A DNA stretch of 64,000 nucleotides from Ptiloglossa arizonensis. Lineage: Eukaryota > Arthropoda > Insecta > Hymenoptera > Colletidae. The stretch spans positions 62,001 through 126,000 of the forward strand of contig NW_027479250.1 in the NCBI RefSeq assembly GCF_051014685.1. Direction: 5' to 3'. Position numbers and translations under genes: made by a program. Shown here piece after piece: positions 45,324 through 62,154 of the stretch. The notes under the pieces were generated by a model. It saw only the letters and a list, made by a program, of their open reading frames with translations, was not told the DNA's origin and did no database searches. Each line of letters starts with the position of its first letter. Positions within the stretch are counted from its first letter, which is position 1.

Positions 45324-46679
45324 TATAACGTATAACGTATAACGTATAACGTATAACGTATAATGTATAACGTATAACGTATAACGTATAACGTATAACG
45401 TATAACGTATAACGTATAACGTATAACGTATAACGTATAACGTATAACGTATAACGTATAACGTATAACGTACAACGTATAACGTATAACGTATAACGTA
45501 TAACGTATATCCTATAACGCATAACGTATAACGTATAACGTATAACGTATAACGTATAACGTATAACGTATGACGTATAACGTATAACGTATAACGTATG
45601 ACGTATAACGTATAACGTATAACGTATAACGTATAACGTATACAGTATAACGTATAACGTATAACGTGTAACGTATAACGTATATCGTATAACGTATAAC
45701 GTACAACGTTTAACGTATAACGTATAACGTAGAACGTATAACGTATAACGTATAACGTATAACGTATGACGTATAACGTATAACGTATAACGTATAACGT
45801 ATAACGTATAACGTATAATGTATAACGTATAACGTATAACGTATAACGTATAACGTATAACGTATAACGTATAACGTATAACGTATAACGTATAACCTAT
45901 AACGTATAACGTATAACGTATAACGTATAACGTACAACGTATAACGTATAACGTATAACGTATAACGTATATCCTATAACGCATAACGTATAACGTATAA
46001 CGTATAACGTATAACGTATAACGTATAACGTATAACGTATAACGTATAACGTATAACGTATAACGTATAACGTATAACGTATAACGTATAACGTATAACG
46101 TATAACGTATAACGTATAACGTACAACGTATAACGTATAACGTATAACGTATAACGTATATCCTATAACGCATAACGTATAACGTATAACGTATAACGTA
46201 TAACGTATAACGTATAACGTATGACGTATAACGTATAACGTATAACGTATGACGTATAACGTATAACGTATAACGTATAACGTATAACGTATACAGTATA
46301 ACGTATAACGTATAACGTGTAACGTATAACGTATATCGTATAACGTATAACGTACAACGTTTAACGTATAACGTATAACGTATAACGTACAACGTTTAAC
46401 GTATAACGTATAACGTATAACGTATAACGTATAACGTATAACGTATAACGTATAACCTATAACGTATAACGTATAACGTAGAACGTATAACGTACAACGT
46501 ATAACGTATAACGTACAACGTATAACGTATAACGTATATCCTATAACGCGTAACGTATAACGTATAACGTGAAACGTATAACGTATAACGTATAACGTAT
46601 AACGTATAACGAATAACGTATAACGTATAACGTATAACGTACAACGTTTAACGTATAACGTATAACGTAGAACGTATAA

Positions 46680-49572
46680 CGTATAACGTATATCGTATAA
46701 CGTATGACGTATAACGTATAACGTATAACGTATAACGTATAACGTATAACGTATAACGTATAACGTATAACGTACAACGTATAACGTATAACGTATAACG
46801 TATAACGTATATCCTATAACGCATAACGTATAACGTATAACGTATAACGTATAACGTATAACGTATAACGTATAACGTATAACGAATAACGTATAACGTA
46901 TAACGTATAACGTACAACGTCTAACGTATAACGTATAACGTATAACGTATAACGTATAACGTATAATGTATAACGTGTAACGTATAACGTATAACGTATA
47001 ACGTATAACGTATAACGTATAACGTATAACGTATAACGTATAACCTATAACGTATAACGTATAACGTATAACGTATAACGTACAACGTATAACGTATAAC
47101 GTATAACGTATAACGTATATCCTATAACGCATAACGTATAACGTATAACGTATAACGTATAACGTATAACGTATAACGTATAACGTATAACGTATAACGT
47201 ATAACGTATAACGTATAACGTGTAACGTATAACGTATAACCTATAACGTATAACGTATAACGTAGAACGTATAACGTACAACGTATAACGTATAACGTAC
47301 AACGTATAACGTATAACGTATATCCCATAACGCGTAACGTATAACGTATAACGTGAAACGTATAACGTATATCCTATAACGCATAACGTATAACGTATAA
47401 CGTATAACGTATAACGTATAACGTATAACGTATAACGTATAACGTATAACGTACAACGTTTAACGTATAACGTATAACGTAGAACGTATAACGTATAACG
47501 TATAACGTATAACGTATAACGTATACAGTATAACGTATAACGTATAACGTGTAACGTATAACGTATAACGTATAACGTATAACTTATAACGTATAACGTA
47601 TACAGTATAACGTATAACGAATAACGTGTAACGTATAACGTATATCGTATAACGTATAACGTACAACGTTTAACGTATAACGTATAACGTAGAACGTATA
47701 ACGTATAACGTATAACGTATAACGTATGACGTATAACGTATAACGTATAACGTATAACGTATAACGTATACAGTATAACGTATAACGTATAACGTATAAC
47801 GTATAACGTATACAGTATAACGTATAACGTATAACGTGTAACGTATAACGTATAACGTATAACGTATAACGTATAACGTATAACCTATAACGTATAACGT
47901 ATAACGTAGAACGTATAACGTACAACGTATAACGTATAACGTACAACGTATAACGTATAACGTATATCCTATAACGCGTAACGTATAACGTATAACGTGA
48001 AACGTATAACGTATAACGTATAACGTATAACGTATAACGAATAACGTATAACGTATAACGTATAACGTACAACGTTTAACGTATAACGTATAACGTAGAA
48101 CGTATAACGTATAACGTATAACGTATAACGTATATCGTATAACGTATGACGTATAACGTATAACGTATAACGTATAACGTATAACGTATAACGTATAACG
48201 TATAACGTATAACGTACAACGTATAACGTATAACGTATAACGTATAACGTATATCCTATAACGCATAACGTATAACGTATAACGTATAACGTATAACGTA
48301 TAACGTATAACGTATAACGTATAACGAATAACGTATAACGTATAACGTATAACGTACAACGTCTAACGTATAACGTATAACGTATAACGTATAACGTATA
48401 ACGTATAATGTATAACGTGTAACGTATAACGTATAACGTATAACGTATAACGTATAACGTATAACGTATAACGTATAACGTATAACCTATAACGTATAAC
48501 GTATAACGTATAACGTATAACGTACAACGTATAACGTATAACGTATAACGTATAACGTATATCCTATAACGCATAACGTATAACGTATAACGTATAACGT
48601 ATAACGTATAACGTATAACGTATAACGTATAACGTATAACGTATAACGTATAACGTATAACGTGTAACGTATAACGTATAACCTATAACGTATAACGTAT
48701 AACGTAGAACGTATAACGTACAACGTATAACGTATAACGTACAACGTATAACGTATAACGTATATCCCATAACGCGTAACGTATAACGTATAACGTGAAA
48801 CGTATAACGTATATCCTATAACGCATAACGTATAACGTATAACGTATAACGTATAACGTATAACGTATAACGTATAACGTATAACGTATAACGTACAACG
48901 TTTAACGTATAACGTATAACGTAGAACGTATAACGTATAACGTATAACGTATAACGTATAACGTATACAGTATAACGTATAACGTATAACGTGTAACGTA
49001 TAACGTATAACGTATAACGTATAACTTATAACGTATAACGTATACAGTATAACGTATAACGAATAACGTGTAACGTATAACGTATATCGTATAACGTATA
49101 ACGTACAACGTTTAACGTATAACGTATAACGTAGAACGTATAACGTATAACGTATAACGTATAACGTATGACGTATAACGTATAACGTATAACGTATAAC
49201 GTATAACGTATACAGTATAACGTATAACGTATAACGTATAACGTATAACGTATACAGTATAACGTATAACGTATAACGTGTAACGTATAACGTATAACGT
49301 ATAACGTATAACGTATAACGTATAACCTATAACGTATAACGTATAACGTAGAACGTATAACGTACAACGTATAACGTATAACGTACAACGTATAACGTAT
49401 AACGTATATCCTATAACGCGTAACGTATAACGTATAACGTGAAACGTATAACGTATAACGTATAACGTATAACGTATAACGAATAACGTATAACGTATAA
49501 CGTATAACGTACAACGTTTAACGTATAACGTATAACGTAGAACGTATAACGTATAACGTATAACGTATAACG
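46680..49572 (+). repeat. Perfect tandem duplication, period 1,442 bp
   Basis: Copies at about 46,680-48,130 and 48,122-49,572 abut with constant offset 1,442 bp (206 monomers). Distinctive shared changes include ATCCCAT units near 47,323 and 48,765, AACTTAT near 47,581 and 49,023, and AACGAAT followed by AACGTGT near 47,620 and 49,062. I saw no difference in the markers checked, so this is a young duplication. Confidence 0.85.
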
Positions 49573-50824
49573 TATAACGTATACAGTATAACGTATAACG
49601 TATAACGTGTAACCTATAACGTATAACGTATAACGTATAACGTATAACGTATAACGTATAACGTATACAGTATAACGTATAACGTATAACGTGTAACGTA
49701 TAACGTATATCGTATAACGTATAACGTACAACGTTTAACGTATAACGTATAACGTAGAACGTATAACGTATAACGTATAACGTATAACGTATGACGTATA
49801 ACGTATAACGTATAACGTATAACGTATAACGTATACAGTATAACGTATAACGTATAACGTATAACGTATAACGTATACAGTATAACGTATAACGTATAAC
49901 GTGTAACGTATAACGTATAACGTATAACGTATAACGTATAACGTATAACCTATAACGTATAACGTATAACGTAGAACGTATAACGTACAACGTATAACGT
50001 ATAACGTACAACGTATAACGTATAACGTATATCCTATAACGCGTAACGTATAACGTATAACGTGAAACGTATAACGTATAACGTATAACGTATAACGTAT
50101 AACGAATAACGTATAACGTACAACGTATAACGTACAACGTTTAACGTATAACGTATAACGTAGAACGTATAGCGTATAACGTATAACGTATAACGTATAA
50201 CGTATGACGTATAACGTATAACGTATAACGTATAACGTATAACGTATACAGTATAACGTATAACGTATAACGTGTAACGTATAACGTATAACGTATAACG
50301 TATAACGTATAACGTATAACGTATAACGTATAACGTATAACGTATAACGTATAACGTATAACGTATAACGTATGGCGTATAACGAATAACGTATAACGTA
50401 TATCGCATGACGTATAACATATAACGTATAACGTATAACGTATAACGTACAACGTATAACGTATAACGTATATCCTATAACGCATAGCGTATAACGTATA
50501 ACGTATAACGTATAACGTATAACGTATAACGTATAACGTATAACGTATAACGTATAACGTATAACCTATAACGTATAACGTATAACGTAGAACGTATAAC
50601 GTACAACGTATAACGTATAACGTACAACGTATAACGTATAACGTATATCCTATAACGCGTAACGTATAACGTATAACGTGAAACGTATAACGTATAACGT
50701 ATAACGTATAAGGTATAACGAATAACGTATAACGTATAACGTATAACGTACAACGTATACCGTATAACGAATAACGTATAACGTATATCGCATGACGTAT
50801 AACATATAACGTATAACGTATAAC

Positions 50825-53800
50825 GTATAACGTACAACGTATAACGTATAACGTATATCCTATAACGCATAGCGTATAACGTACAACGTATAACGTATAA
50901 CGTATAACGTATAACGTATGACGTATAACGTATAACGTATAACGTGTAACGTATAACGTAAAACGTTTAACGTTTAACGTATAACGTATAACGTATAACG
51001 TATAACGTATAACGTACAACGTTTAACGTATAACGTATAACGTATAACGTATAACGTATAACGTATAACGTATAACGTATAACGTACAACGTTTAACGTA
51101 TAACGTATAACGTAGAACGTATAACGTATAACGTATAACGTATAACGTATGACGTATAACGTATAACGTACAACGTTTAACGTATACCGTATAACGAATA
51201 ACGTATAACGTATATCGCATGACGTATAACATATAACGTATAACGTATAACATATAACGTACAACGTATAACGTATAACGTATATCCTATAACGCATAGC
51301 GTATAACGTATAACATATAACGTATAACGTATAACGTATAACGTACAACGTATAACGTATAACGTATATCCTATAACGCATAACGTATAACGTATAACGT
51401 ATAACGTATAACGTATAACGTATAACGTATAACGTATAACGTATAACGTATAACGTACAACGTATAACGTATAACGTATAACGTATAACGTATATCCTAT
51501 AACGCATAACGTATAACGTATAACGTATAACGTATAACGTATAACGTATAACGTATAACGTATAACGTATAACGTATAACGAATAACGTATAACGTATAA
51601 CGTATAACGTACAACGTTTGACGTATAACGTATAACGTATAACGTATAACGTATAACGTATAAGGTATAACGTATAACGTATAACGTATAACGTATAACG
51701 TATAACGTATAACGTATAACGTACAACGTATAACGTATAACGTATATCCTATAACGCATAACGTATAACGTATAACGTATAACGTATAACGTATAACGTA
51801 TATCGCATGACGTATAACATATAACGTATAACGTATAATGTATAACGTATAACGTACAACGTATAACGTATAACGTATATCCTATAACGCATAGCGTATA
51901 ACGTATAACATATAACGTATAACGTATAACGTATAACGTACAACGTATAACGTATAACGTATATCCTATAACGCATAACGTATAACGTATAACGTATAAC
52001 GTATAACGTATAACGTATAACGTATAACGTATAACGTATAACGTATAACGTATAACGTACAACGTTTAACGTATAACGTATAACGTAGAACGTATAACGT
52101 ATAACGTATAACGTATAACGTATGACGTATAACGTATAACGTACAACGTTTAACGTATAATGTATAACGTAGAACGTATAACGTACAACGTATAACGTAT
52201 AACGTATAACGTATGACGTATAACGTATAACGTACAACGTTTAACGTATAACGTATAACGTATAACGTATACAGTATAACGTATAACGTATAACGTATAA
52301 CGTATAACGTATACAGTATAACGTATAACGTATAACGTGTAACGTATAACGTATAACGTATAACGTATAACGTATAACGTATAACCTATAACGTATAACG
52401 TATAACGTAGAACGTATAACGTACAACGTATAACGTATAACGTACAACGTATAACGTATAACGTATATCCTATAACGCGTAACGTATAACGTATAACGTG
52501 AAACGTATAACGTATAACGTATAACGTATAACGTATAACGAATAACGTATAACGTATAACGTATAACGTACAACGTTTAACGTATAACGTATAACGTAGA
52601 ACGTATAACGTATAACGTATAACGTATAACGTATAACGTATGACGTATAACGTATAACGTATAACGTATAACGTATAACGTATACAGTGTAACGTATAAC
52701 GTATAACGTGTAACGTATAACGTATAACGTATAACGTATAACGTATAACGTATAACGTATAACGTATAACGTATAACGTATAACGTATAACGTATAACGT
52801 ATAACGTATGGCGTATAACGTATAACGTATAACGTATAACGTACAACGTTTAACGTATACCGTATAACGAATAACGTATAACGTATATCGCATGACGTAT
52901 AACATATAACGTATAACGCATAACGTATAACGTACAACGTATAACGTATAACGTATATCCTATAACGCATAGCGTATAACGTATAACGTATAACGTATAA
53001 CGTATAACGTATAACGTATAACGTATAACGTATAACGTATAACGTGTAACGTATAACGTACAACGTTTAACGTTTAACGTATAACGTATAACGTATAACG
53101 TATAACGTATAACGTACAACGTTTAACGTATAACGTATAACGTATAACGTATAACGTATAACGTATAACGTATAACGTATAACGTATAACGTACAACGTT
53201 TAACGTATAACGTATAACGTAGAACGTATAACGTATAACGTATAACGTATAACGTATAACGTATGACGTATAACGTATAACGTACAACGTTTAACGTATA
53301 CCGTATAACGAATAACGTATAACGTATATCGCATGACGTATAACATATAACGTATAACGTATAACGTATAACGTACAACGTATAACGTATAACGTATATC
53401 CTATAACGCATAACGTATAACGTATAACGTATAACGTATAACGTACAACGTATAACGTATAATGTATAACGTATAACGTATATCCTATAACGCATAACGT
53501 ATAACGTATAACGTATAACGTATAACGTATAACGTATAACGTATAACGTATAACGAATAACGTTTAACGTATAACGTATAACGTATAACGTATAACGTAT
53601 AACGTATAACGTATAACGTATAACGTACAACGTTTATCGTATAACGTATAACGTAGAACGTATAACGTATAACGTATAACGTATAACGTGTAACGTATAA
53701 CGTAAAACGTTTAACGTTTAACGTATAACGTATAACGTATAACGTATAACGTATAACGTATAACGTATAACGTATAACGTATAACGAATAACGTTTAACG

Positions 53801-56664
53801 TATAACGTACAACGTATAACGTATAACGTATATCCTATAACGCATAGCGTATAACGTACAACGTATAACGTATAACGTATAACGTATAACGTATGACGTA
53901 TAACGTATAACGTATAACGTGTAACGTATAACGTAAAACGTTTAACGTTTAACGTATAACGTATAACGTATAACGTATAACGTATAACGTACAACGTTTA
54001 ACGTATAACGTATAACGTATAACGTATAACGTATAACGTATAACGTATAACGTATAACGTACAACGTTTAACGTATAACGTATAACGTAGAACGTATAAC
54101 GTATAACGTATAACGTATAACGTATGACGTATAACGTATAACGTACAACGTTTAACGTATACCGTATAACGAATAACGTATAACGTATATCGCATGACGT
54201 ATAACATATAACGTATAACGTATAACATATAACGTACAACGTATAACGTATAACGTATATCCTATAACGCATAGCGTATAACGTATAACATATAACGTAT
54301 AACGTATAACGTATAACGTACAACGTATAACGTATAACGTATATCCTATAACGCATAACGTATAACGTATAACGTATAACGTATAACGTATAACGTATAA
54401 CGTATAACGTATAACGTATAACGTATAACGTACAACGTATAACGTATAACGTATAACGTATAACGTATATCCTATAACGCATAACGTATAACGTATAACG
54501 TATAACGTATAACGTATAACGTATAACGTATAACGTATAACGTATAACGTATAACGAATAACGTATAACGTATAACGTATAACGTACAACGTTTGACGTA
54601 TAACGTATAACGTATAACGTATAACGTATAACGTATAAGGTATAACGTATAACGTATAACGTATAACGTATAACGTATAACGTATAACGTATAACGTACA
54701 ACGTATAACGTATAACGTATATCCTATAACGCATAACGTATAACGTATAACGTATAACGTATAACGTATAACGTATATCGCATGACGTATAACATATAAC
54801 GTATAACGTATAATGTATAACGTATAACGTACAACGTATAACGTATAACGTATATCCTATAACGCATAGCGTATAACGTATAACATATAACGTATAACGT
54901 ATAACGTATAACGTACAACGTATAACGTATAACGTATATCCTATAACGCATAACGTATAACGTATAACGTATAACGTATAACGTATAACGTATAACGTAT
55001 AACGTATAACGTATAACGTATAACGTATAACGTACAACGTTTAACGTATAACGTATAACGTAGAACGTATAACGTATAACGTATAACGTATAACGTATGA
55101 CGTATAACGTATAACGTACAACGTTTAACGTATAATGTATAACGTAGAACGTATAACGTACAACGTATAACGTATAACGTATAACGTATGACGTATAACG
55201 TATAACGTACAACGTTTAACGTATAACGTATAACGTATAACGTATACAGTATAACGTATAACGTATAACGTATAACGTATAACGTATACAGTATAACGTA
55301 TAACGTATAACGTGTAACGTATAACGTATAACGTATAACGTATAACGTATAACGTATAACCTATAACGTATAACGTATAACGTAGAACGTATAACGTACA
55401 ACGTATAACGTATAACGTACAACGTATAACGTATAACGTATATCCTATAACGCGTAACGTATAACGTATAACGTGAAACGTATAACGTATAACGTATAAC
55501 GTATAACGTATAACGAATAACGTATAACGTATAACGTATAACGTACAACGTTTAACGTATAACGTATAACGTAGAACGTATAACGTATAACGTATAACGT
55601 ATAACGTATAACGTATGACGTATAACGTATAACGTATAACGTATAACGTATAACGTATACAGTGTAACGTATAACGTATAACGTGTAACGTATAACGTAT
55701 AACGTATAACGTATAACGTATAACGTATAACGTATAACGTATAACGTATAACGTATAACGTATAACGTATAACGTATAACGTATGGCGTATAACGTATAA
55801 CGTATAACGTATAACGTACAACGTTTAACGTATACCGTATAACGAATAACGTATAACGTATATCGCATGACGTATAACATATAACGTATAACGCATAACG
55901 TATAACGTACAACGTATAACGTATAACGTATATCCTATAACGCATAGCGTATAACGTATAACGTATAACGTATAACGTATAACGTATAACGTATAACGTA
56001 TAACGTATAACGTATAACGTGTAACGTATAACGTACAACGTTTAACGTTTAACGTATAACGTATAACGTATAACGTATAACGTATAACGTACAACGTTTA
56101 ACGTATAACGTATAACGTATAACGTATAACGTATAACGTATAACGTATAACGTATAACGTATAACGTACAACGTTTAACGTATAACGTATAACGTAGAAC
56201 GTATAACGTATAACGTATAACGTATAACGTATAACGTATGACGTATAACGTATAACGTACAACGTTTAACGTATACCGTATAACGAATAACGTATAACGT
56301 ATATCGCATGACGTATAACATATAACGTATAACGTATAACGTATAACGTACAACGTATAACGTATAACGTATATCCTATAACGCATAACGTATAACGTAT
56401 AACGTATAACGTATAACGTACAACGTATAACGTATAATGTATAACGTATAACGTATATCCTATAACGCATAACGTATAACGTATAACGTATAACGTATAA
56501 CGTATAACGTATAACGTATAACGTATAACGAATAACGTTTAACGTATAACGTATAACGTATAACGTATAACGTATAACGTATAACGTATAACGTATAACG
56601 TACAACGTTTATCGTATAACGTATAACGTAGAACGTATAACGTATAACGTATAACGTATAACGT
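50825..56664 (+). repeat. Tandem duplication, period 2,975 bp
   Basis: About 2.86 kb at 50,825-53,689 recur at 53,800-56,664 with constant offset 2,975 bp (425 monomers). Landmarks include AACGTTT-ATCGTAT near 53,633 and 56,608. The roughly 110 bp between the copies hold a smaller repeated motif (AACGTAA-AACGTTT-AACGTTT) also seen near 50,956 and 53,931. Confidence 0.85.
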
Positions 56665-59600
56665 ATGACGTATAACGTATAACGTACAACGTTTAACGTA
56701 TACCGTATAACGAATAACGTATAACGTATATCGCATGACGTATAACATATAACGTATAACGTATAATGTATAACGTATAACGTACAACGTATAACGTATA
56801 ACGTATATCCTATAACGCATAGCGTATAACGTATAACATATAACGTATAACGTATAACGTATAACGTACAACGTATAACGTATAACGTATATCCTATAAC
56901 GCATAACGTATAACGTATAACGTATAACGTATAACGTATAACGTATAACGTATAACGTATAACGTATAACGTATAACGTATAACGTATAACGTATAACGT
57001 ATAACGTATAACGTATAACGTATAACGTATAACGTACAACGTATAACGTATAACGTATATCCTATAACGCATAACGTATAACGTATAACGTATAACGTAT
57101 AACGTATAACGTATAACGTATAACGTATAACGTATAACGTATAACGTATAACGTATAACGTATAACGTATAACGTATAACGTATAACGTATAACGTATAA
57201 CGTATAACGTATAACGTATAACGTATAACGTACAACGTTTAACGTATAACGTATAACGTAGAACGTATAACGTATAACGTATAACGTATAACGTATGACG
57301 TATAACGTATAACGTACAACGTTTAACGTATAATGTATAACGTAGAACGTATAACGTACAACGTATAACGTATAACGTATAACGTATGACGTATAACGTA
57401 TAACGTACAACGTTTAACGTATAATGTATAACGTAGAACGTATAGCGTACAACGTATAACGTATAACGTATAACGTACAACGTACAACGTATAACGTATA
57501 ACGTATATCCTATAACGCATAACGTATAACGTATAACGTATAACGTATAACGTATAACGTATAACGTATAACGTATAACGTATGTCGTAATACGTATTAC
57601 GTATAACGTATAACGTATAACGTATAACGTATAACGTATAATGTATAACGTATAACGTATAACGTATAACGTATACAGTATAACGTATAACGTATAACGT
57701 GTAACGTATAACGTATAACGTATAACGTATAACGTATAACGTATAACCTATAACGTATAACGTATAACGTAGAACGTATAACGTACAACGTATAACGTAT
57801 AACGTACAACGTATAACGTATAACGTATATCCTATAACGCGTAACGTATAACGTATAACGTATAACGTATAACGTATAACGTATAACGTATAACGTATAA
57901 CGTATACAGTATAACGTATAACGTATAACGTGTAACGTATAACGTATAACGTATAACGTAGAACGTATAACGTATAACGTATAACGTATACAGTATAACG
58001 TATAACGTATAACGTGTAACGTATAACGTATATCGTATAACGTATAACGTACAACGTTTAACGTATAACGTATAACGTAGAACGTATAACGTATAACGTA
58101 TAACGTATAACGTATGACGTATAACGTATAACGTATAACGTATAACGTATAACGTATACAGTATAACGTATAACGTATAACGTATAACGTATAACGTATA
58201 CAGTATAACGTATAACGTATAACGTGTAACGTATAACGTATAACGTATAACGTATAACGTATAACGTATAACCTATAACGTATAACGTATAACGTAGAAC
58301 GTATAACGTACAACGTATAACGTATAACGTACAACGTATAACGTATAACGTATATCCTATAACGCGTAACGTATAACGTATAACGTGAAACGTATAACGT
58401 ATAACGTATAACGTATAACGTATAACGAATAACGTATAACGTATAACGTATAACGTACAACGTTTAACGTATAACGTATAACGTAGAACGTATAACGTAT
58501 AACGTATAACGTATAACGTATAACGTATGACGTATAACGTATAACGTATAACGTATAACGTATAACGTATACAGTGTAACGTATAACGTATAACGTGTAA
58601 CGTATAACGTATAACGTATAACGTACAACGTTTAACGTATAATGTATAACGTAGAACGTATAACGTACAACGTATAACGTATAACGTATAACGTACAACG
58701 TACAACGTATAACGTATAACGTATATCCTATAACGCATAACGTATAACGTATAACGTATAACGTATAACGTATAACGTATAACGTATAACGTATAACGTA
58801 TGTCGTAATACGTATTACGTATAACGTATAACGTATAACGTATAACGTATAACGTATAATGTATAACGTATAACGTATAACGTGTAACGTATAACGTATA
58901 TCGTATAACGTATAACGTACAACGTTTAACGTATAACGTATAACGTAGAACGTATAACGTATAACGTATAACGTATAACGTATGACGTATAACGTATAAC
59001 GAATAACGTATAACGTATATCGCATGACGTATAACATATAACGTATAACGCATAACGTATAACGTACAACGTATAACGTATAACGTATATCCTATAACGC
59101 ATAGCGTATAACGTATAACGTATAACGTATAACGTATAACGTATAACGTATAACGTATAACGTATAACGTATAACGTGTAACGTATAACGTACAACGTTT
59201 AACGTTTAACGTATAACGTATAACGTATAACGTATAACGTATAACGTACAACGTTTAACGTATAACGTATAACGTATAACGTATAACGTATAACGTATAA
59301 CGTATAACGTATAACGTATAACGTACAACGTTTAACGTATAACGTATAACGTAGAACGTATAACGTATAACGTATAACGTATAACGTATAACGTATGACG
59401 TATAACGTATAACGTACAACGTTTAACGTATACCGTATAACGAATAACGTATAACGTATATCGCATGACGTATAACATATAACGTATAACGTATAACGTA
59501 TAACGTACAACGTATAACGTATAACGTATATCCTATAACGCATAACGTATAACGTATAACGTATAACGTATAACGTACAACGTATAACGTATAATGTATA

Positions 59601-62154
59601 ACGTATAACGTATATCCTATAACGCATAACGTATAACGTATAACGTATAACGTATAACGTATAACGTATAACGTATAACGTATAACGAATAACGTTTAAC
59701 GTATAACGTATAACGTATAACGTATAACGTATAACGTATAACGTATAACGTATAACGTACAACGTTTATCGTATAACGTATAACGTAGAACGTATAACGT
59801 ATAACGTATAACGTATAACGTATGACGTATAACGTATAACGTACAACGTTTAACGTATACCGTATAACGAATAACGTATAACGTATATCGCATGACGTAT
59901 AACATATAACGTATAACGTATAATGTATAACGTATAACGTACAACGTATAACGTATAACGTATATCCTATAACGCATAGCGTATAACGTATAACATATAA
60001 CGTATAACGTATAACGTATAACGTACAACGTATAACGTATAACGTATATCCTATAACGCATAACGTATAACGTATAACGTATAACGTATAACGTATAACG
60101 TATAACGTATAACGTATAACGTATAACGTATAACGTATAACGTATAACGTATAACGTATAACGTATAACGTATAACGTATAACGTATAACGTACAACGTA
60201 TAACGTATAACGTATATCCTATAACGCATAACGTATAACGTATAACGTATAACGTATAACGTATAACGTATAACGTATAACGTATAACGTATAACGTATA
60301 ACGTATAACGTATAACGTATAACGTATAACGTATAACGTATAACGTATAACGTATAACGTATAACGTATAACGTATAACGTATAACGTACAACGTTTAAC
60401 GTATAACGTATAACGTAGAACGTATAACGTATAACGTATAACGTATAACGTATGACGTATAACGTATAACGTACAACGTTTAACGTATAATGTATAACGT
60501 AGAACGTATAACGTACAACGTATAACGTATAACGTATAACGTATGACGTATAACGTATAACGTACAACGTTTAACGTATAATGTATAACGTAGAACGTAT
60601 AGCGTACAACGTATAACGTATAACGTATAACGTACAACGTACAACGTATAACGTATAACGTATATCCTATAACGCATAACGTATAACGTATAACGTATAA
60701 CGTATAACGTATAACGTATAACGTATAACGTATAACGTATGTCGTAATACGTATTACGTATAACGTATAACGTATAACGTATAACGTATAACGTATAATG
60801 TATAACGTATAACGTATAACGTATAACGTATACAGTATAACGTATAACGTATAACGTGTAACGTATAACGTATAACGTATAACGTATAACGTATAACGTA
60901 TAACCTATAACGTATAACGTATAACGTAGAACGTATAACGTACAACGTATAACGTATAACGTACAACGTATAACGTATAACGTATATCCTATAACGCGTA
61001 ACGTATAACGTATAACGTATAACGTATAACGTATAACGTATAACGTATAACGTATAACGTATACAGTATAACGTATAACGTATAACGTGTAACGTATAAC
61101 GTATAACGTATAACGTAGAACGTATAACGTATAACGTATAACGTATACAGTATAACGTATAACGTATAACGTGTAACGTATAACGTATATCGTATAACGT
61201 ATAACGTACAACGTTTAACGTATAACGTATAACGTAGAACGTATAACGTATAACGTATAACGTATAACGTATGACGTATAACGTATAACGTATAACGTAT
61301 AACGTATAACGTATACAGTATAACGTATAACGTATAACGTATAACGTATAACGTATACAGTATAACGTATAACGTATAACGTGTAACGTATAACGTATAA
61401 CGTATAACGTATAACGTATAACGTATAACCTATAACGTATAACGTATAACGTAGAACGTATAACGTACAACGTATAACGTATAACGTACAACGTATAACG
61501 TATAACGTATATCCTATAACGCGTAACGTATAACGTATAACGTGAAACGTATAACGTATAACGTATAACGTATAACGTATAACGAATAACGTATAACGTA
61601 TAACGTATAACGTACAACGTTTAACGTATAACGTATAACGTAGAACGTATAACGTATAACGTATAACGTATAACGTATAACGTATGACGTATAACGTATA
61701 ACGTATAACGTATAACGTATAACGTATACAGTGTAACGTATAACGTATAACGTGTAACGTATAACGTATAACGTATAACGTACAACGTTTAACGTATAAT
61801 GTATAACGTAGAACGTATAACGTACAACGTATAACGTATAACGTATAACGTACAACGTACAACGTATAACGTATAACGTATATCCTATAACGCATAACGT
61901 ATAACGTATAACGTATAACGTATAACGTATAACGTATAACGTATAACGTATAACGTATGTCGTAATACGTATTACGTATAACGTATAACGTATAACGTAT
62001 AACGTATAACGTATAATGTATAACGTATAACGTATAACGTGTAACGTATAACGTATATCGTATAACGTATAACGTACAACGTTTAACGTATAACGTATAA
62101 CGTAGAACGTATAACGTATAACGTATAACGTATAACGTATGACGTATAACGTAT
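55837..62154 (+). repeat. Perfect tandem duplication, period 3,157 bp
   Basis: Copies at about 55,837-58,997 and 58,994-62,154 abut with offset 3,157 bp (451 monomers); palindromes at 57,586/60,743 and 58,804/61,961 confirm it. It overlaps the 2,975-bp duplication. The following 62.4-63.0 kb matches 55.4-56.0 kb at offset 6,944 bp, so the exchanges are nested. Confidence 0.85.
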
